From positions 3,038,001 to 3,102,000 of the forward strand of contig NZ_AP027041.1 of the NCBI RefSeq assembly GCF_027924565.1: a stretch of 64,000 bases of DNA, read 5' to 3'. The notes under the pieces were generated by a model, which saw only the letters and a list, made by a program, of their open reading frames with translations, was not told the origin of the DNA and searched no databases. The number at the start of each line of letters is the position of its first letter. Positions within the stretch are counted from its first letter, which is position 1. The stretch is from Lysobacter auxotrophicus (GTDB lineage Bacteria; Pseudomonadota; Gammaproteobacteria; Xanthomonadales; Xanthomonadaceae). Both the position numbers and the translations under genes were made by a program. Positions 60,950-64,000 of this stretch are shown here, piece by piece.

Positions 60950-61972
60950 ATGCCCAGTTCGCAACCCGCACACAGTCCGCTGGACGCCTTGTGGCAGCCC
61001 ACGGCGATCGTCTGGACGATGCTGTCCGGCGAGGCGCTGGCGCTGCTGCTCGCGCTCGCGCCCGGACTGGACGAGCAGCGCCTGCGCTATTTCGGGCTGA
61101 TGTCGGTGGCGATCCAGTGGGTGCTGCTGTGGAGCATCGCCTCGCTGTACCTGGTGCGCCGGCCCCTGCGCTCGCTGCCACCGCATCGCATCGCGTACGT
61201 CGTGCTGGCGATGCTGCTGGTGAGCACGTGGGTGATCACCGCCGCCATCGGCTTCTTCTTCCGCGAAGGCTGGGGCATGGACCTGGGCGACTGGCATTGG
61301 ACGCAGTGGCGCCTGATCGGCATGGTCATGACGATCGGCGCGCTCGGCATCGCGGTGTTCCAGAGCCAGTGGCGCGCGCGGCAGCTCGCGTTGCGCGCCA
61401 AGCAACTGGAGCTGGAAGCCCTGCAGGCCCGCATCCGGCCGCACTTCCTGTTCAACACGCTCAACACCGGCGCGGCGCTCGTGCATCGCCGCCCGGAGGA
61501 AGTGGAGCGTTTGCTGCTCGATCTGGCCGACCTGTTCCGCGCCGCTCTCGCCGGCCCGCGCGACATCACGCTGGAAGACGAGCTGGCGCTCGCGCGTCGT
61601 TACCTCGAAATCGAATCGCTGCGCTTCGGCGAACGCCTGCGCATCGAATGGAAACTGCCGCGCGACATCCCGCGCGTCATGGTGCCGTCGCTGTCGATCC
61701 AGCCGCTGGTGGAAAACGCGATCCGCCACGGCATCGAACGCCGCCCCGAAGGCGGCGAGCTCGAGATCGCGGTATCGACGATGCCGGACACCGTCGTGGT
61801 GCGGATCATCAACCCGCTCGCGACCGGCGGCGAGAACCGCCCCGGCCATCAGGTCGGGCTGAACGCCTCGCAGGTGCGTATCGAAGCGTTGACCGGCGGT
61901 CGTGGCAGCGTGCTGACGCAGCAGGAAGGCCGGCGTTTCATCGCGACGGTGCGCCTGCCGACGAATGCCTGA
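60950..61972 (+). CDS. LytS/AlgZ-type sensor histidine kinase
   Basis: A 340-residue membrane kinase. Four helices at about residues 20-140 (IVWTMLSGEALALLLALA; AIQWVLLWSIASLYL; IAYVVLAMLLVSTWVITAAI; LIGMVMTIGALGIAVFQ). The His_kinase domain has the phosphoacceptor motif IRPHFLFNTLNTG, and the ATPase part has PSLSIQPLVENAIRHGIE. AlgZ in relatives pairs with AlgR (LytTR regulator) and controls minor pilin genes; that fits its place opposite fimT, but no algR follows here. Upstream in-frame starts are less likely than ATG 60950. Confidence 0.85.
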   Translation: MPSSQPAHSPLDALWQPTAIVWTMLSGEALALLLALAPGLDEQRLRYFGLMSVAIQWVLLWSIASLYLVRRPLRSLPPHRIAYVVLAMLLVSTWVITAAIGFFFREGWGMDLGDWHWTQWRLIGMVMTIGALGIAVFQSQWRARQLALRAKQLELEALQARIRPHFLFNTLNTGAALVHRRPEEVERLLLDLADLFRAALAGPRDITLEDELALARRYLEIESLRFGERLRIEWKLPRDIPRVMVPSLSIQPLVENAIRHGIERRPEGGELEIAVSTMPDTVVVRIINPLATGGENRPGHQVGLNASQVRIEALTGGRGSVLTQQEGRRFIATVRLPTNA

Positions 61973-62041
61973 TCACCGGCGGGCCTGACCACCGCCGCCC
62001 GGCGAAAGCCGGCGCGAATCGCACCGGCCTTCGATGACGCC

Positions 62042-63439
62042 TTACGCCACCACGCGATAGCAGGGCTTGTACTCGCCCGCGATCTTCATGCGGCGCTGTT
62101 CGACGAACGCGCGCAGCAGGGCGTCGAGCGACTGCATCATGTCCGCATCGCCGTGGATCTCGAACGGGCCGAATTCCTCGATGCGGCGCATGCCGTCTTC
62201 CTTCACGTTGCCGGCGACGATGCCCGAGAACGCGCGGCGCAGGTCGGCGGCGAGTTCGTGCGGCTTGCGGCCGTGGTGCAGGTCGAGCACGGCCATCGCC
62301 TCGTGCGTCGGCACGAACGGACGCTGGAACGTCAGCGGGATGTCGATCGACCAGTTGAAGAAGAACGAGTCCTTCTGCGCGATGCGATGCTCGCGTACCT
62401 TGCGGATGCCGGCGGACATGCGCTTGGCGACCTGGTCCGGGTCGCCGACGATGATCTCGTAGCGCTTGGTGGCGTCATCGCCGAGCGTGAGGCGGATGAA
62501 CTTGTCGATCTGCTCGAAGTACGGCGCCGCCGAGGCCGGGCCGGTGAAGATCAGCGGGAACGGCAGGTTCGCGTTCTCCTCGCGCAGCAGGATGCCCAGC
62601 AGGTAGAGGATTTCCTCCGCCGTGCCCACGCCGCCGGGGAAGACGATGATGCCGTGGCCCATGCGGACGAAGGCCTCCAGGCGCTTCTCGATGTCCGGCA
62701 TGATCACCAGGTGGTTGACGATCGGGTTGGGCGATTCGGCCGCGATGATGCCCGGCTCGGTGATGCCGATGTAGCGCGTCTTGAAGCGGCGCTGCTTGGC
62801 ATGCGCGATCGTCGCGCCCTTCATCGGTCCCTTCATTGCGCCAGGGCCGCATCCCGTGCAGATGTCGAGGCCGCGCAGGCCCAGTTCGTACCCGACCTGC
62901 TTGGTGTAGACGTACTCGTCGCGCGAAATGGAATGGCCGCCCCAGCACACGACCAGGTTCGGATCGGTCGGATGCAGGATGCGCGCGTTGCGCAGCAGGC
63001 CGAACACGGCGTCGGTGATGCCGTCGGTGGTGTCCAGGTCGCGCGGCGAATCCGGGCCGAGGTCCATCGCGGTGTACGCAAGATCGCGCACCACGGCGAA
63101 CAGCAGTTCGGCCACGCCGCGGATGATCTCGCCATCGACGAACGCCATCGCCGGCGCGTTGTGCAGGTCGATGCGCATGCCGCGATCCTGCTGGTGCACC
63201 TCGATGTCGAACTCGGGATACAGCTCGCGCGCGGCGCGCGGGTCGTCGGACGCGCTGCCGCTGGTCAGCACGGCCAGCGCGCAGCGGCGCAGCAGGTCGT
63301 GCATGCCGGTGGAGACATCGCGCAGGCGGGCGACTTCGTTGTGCGACAGGACGTCCAGCCCGCCCTTCGGGTAGATGCGGGCGTTGACGGTGGGAAGCGT
63401 GGTTTCAAGGGGGATGGCGGTGCTCATGTGGTTCTTCAT
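62042..63439 (-). CDS. ppnN: Nucleotide 5'-monophosphate nucleosidase PpnN (LOG family)
   Basis: A 465-residue protein that splits purine and pyrimidine nucleoside monophosphates into base and ribose-5-phosphate; in E. coli (formerly YgdH) it is stimulated by (p)ppGpp. The LOG motif FPGGVGTAEEILYLLG and the upstream GCGPGAMKGPMKGA are clear, flanked by PpnN-specific N- and C-terminal domains. Length is near the E. coli enzyme. Start ATG 63439 or 63427 (MSTAIPLETTLP). Confidence 0.92.
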   Translation of the reverse strand: MKNHMSTAIPLETTLPTVNARIYPKGGLDVLSHNEVARLRDVSTGMHDLLRRCALAVLTSGSASDDPRAARELYPEFDIEVHQQDRGMRIDLHNAPAMAFVDGEIIRGVAELLFAVVRDLAYTAMDLGPDSPRDLDTTDGITDAVFGLLRNARILHPTDPNLVVCWGGHSISRDEYVYTKQVGYELGLRGLDICTGCGPGAMKGPMKGATIAHAKQRRFKTRYIGITEPGIIAAESPNPIVNHLVIMPDIEKRLEAFVRMGHGIIVFPGGVGTAEEILYLLGILLREENANLPFPLIFTGPASAAPYFEQIDKFIRLTLGDDATKRYEIIVGDPDQVAKRMSAGIRKVREHRIAQKDSFFFNWSIDIPLTFQRPFVPTHEAMAVLDLHHGRKPHELAADLRRAFSGIVAGNVKEDGMRRIEEFGPFEIHGDADMMQSLDALLRAFVEQRRMKIAGEYKPCYRVVA

Positions 63440-63489
63440 TCGTTCTCGTTCTTCAGCCCTGCGACTCTAGCCCCCTGCCCCATAAAAAG

Positions 63490-63517
63490 AAAACGGCCGG
63501 GTTTCCCCGGCCGTTTT
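63490..63517. terminator. Terminator after the TonB receptor gene
   Basis: AAAACGGCCGGG pairs with CCCGGCCGTTTT around a 4-base loop; CTTTTTATG follows on the minus strand. It ends the receptor transcript before ppnN. Confidence 0.85.
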
Positions 63518-63540
63518 CGGTACCGCTTTGGCGATGACGC

Positions 63541-64000
63541 TTAGAACTTGTAGCGGAAGCCGACCTGCAGCGACCACTGCGACACGCCCTGGTTGAAGCC
63601 GTCGGCGTCCGCGTTGGCGACGGCAGGCGCTTCGACCGCGCTCGGCGAGAAGTTGTAGATGTACTTCCCGGTCGCCGGGTCGATGCCGTTGACGCGCAGC
63701 ACCGTCTGGTCGGCGAAGAAGCCGTAGTCGTAGATGTGGCCCCAATCCTTGTTGATCAGGTTGCCGACATTGATGATGTCGAGCCAGATTTCAGACTTGT
63801 GGCCTTCGAAGAAGCCCGGCAGTTCCTGGCTGATGCGGATGTCGAAGGTGTTCACCCAATCCGCACGGCCAGCGTTGGCCGGAGTGACCTGGCCGGCGTA
63901 GCGGGCCAGTTCCGGGTTCTGCGCGAGCCAGTCGAAGAACTGGGCTTCCATCGCTGCGCCGCCGCTGAAGATCACGTCGCCCGGGCCATTGGGCACGTAG
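63541..64000 (-). CDS. TonB-dependent receptor, C-terminal part (runs off the window)
   Basis: Only the last 150 or so residues are present. They show the final beta-strands of an Oar-like TonB-dependent receptor: VNTFDIRISQELPGFFEGHK, SEIWLDIINVGNLINKDWGH and the outer-membrane sorting end WSLQVGFRYKF with a C-terminal Phe. The substrate cannot be told from this part. The 5' end lies beyond 64000. Confidence 0.85.
   Translation of the reverse strand, partial: YVPNGPGDVIFSGGAAMEAQFFDWLAQNPELARYAGQVTPANAGRADWVNTFDIRISQELPGFFEGHKSEIWLDIINVGNLINKDWGHIYDYGFFADQTVLRVNGIDPATGKYIYNFSPSAVEAPAVANADADGFNQGVSQWSLQVGFRYKF

Noticed and set aside
59693-61849. A 718-codon minus-strand frame running from pilV over fimT and the kinase gene
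   Set aside because: Only the PilV part (59693-60199) is protein-like; the rest is shadow of fimT and of the plus-strand kinase.

Overview
The window comes from a high-GC gammaproteobacterium of the Xanthomonadaceae, most likely Lysobacter or a close relative. The evidence is the infC-rpmI-rplT-pheS-pheT-ihfA-merR order downstream of thrS, the fimT-pilV-pilW-pilX-pilY1-pilE cluster, a large TonB-dependent receptor and the protein sequences themselves. This assignment is an inference; no rRNA lies in the window.

Left host segment (1-11226). Translation genes on the minus strand read thrS, infC (rare AUC start), rpmI, rplT, pheS, pheT, ihfA and a MerR-type regulator. Upstream lie tRNA-Val(GAC) and uvrB. 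A lone GspH/FimT-type pseudopilin and tRNA-Asn(GTT) are on the plus strand.

Prophage (11180-53488). A complete, probably temperate siphovirus genome of about 42 kb sits in tRNA-Asn, flanked by a 47-bp direct repeat (11180-11226 and 53442-53488). From the left it holds accessory genes (a membrane protein, a nucleotidyltransferase, an unknown two-gene operon with a four-helix membrane protein, and an SRAP protein). Next comes a long leftward late operon: tail fibres, GTA-like tail tip, tape measure, a frameshifted tail chaperone pair, tail tube, head-tail joining, HK97-type capsid, protease, portal, terminase, HNH nucleases and lysis. Then follow a cargo gene, a Q-like gene, and a leftward lambda-like early operon (cro-like, CII-like, O-like, DnaB helicase, Ref, VRR-NUC). 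A divergent repressor, a lipoprotein gene and a rightward early operon of tiny overlapping genes end in a Mom-like protein, a DNA adenine methylase, a DUF4224 protein and the integrase. Five copies of TAGC-N3-GCTA (one imperfect) mark the probable operators of both early operons.

Cargo end (51610-53441). Between integrase and attR are three single-gene units, each between members of a palindromic repeat family. One is followed at its stop codon by a 60-bp sequence that looks like an integron attC site. This is the most unusual part of the window.

Right host segment (53489-64000). A leftward type IV pilus minor-pilin operon (fimT, pilV, pilW, pilX, pilY1, pilE), a divergent LytS/AlgZ-type histidine kinase, ppnN and the 3' end of a TonB-dependent receptor gene running off the window.
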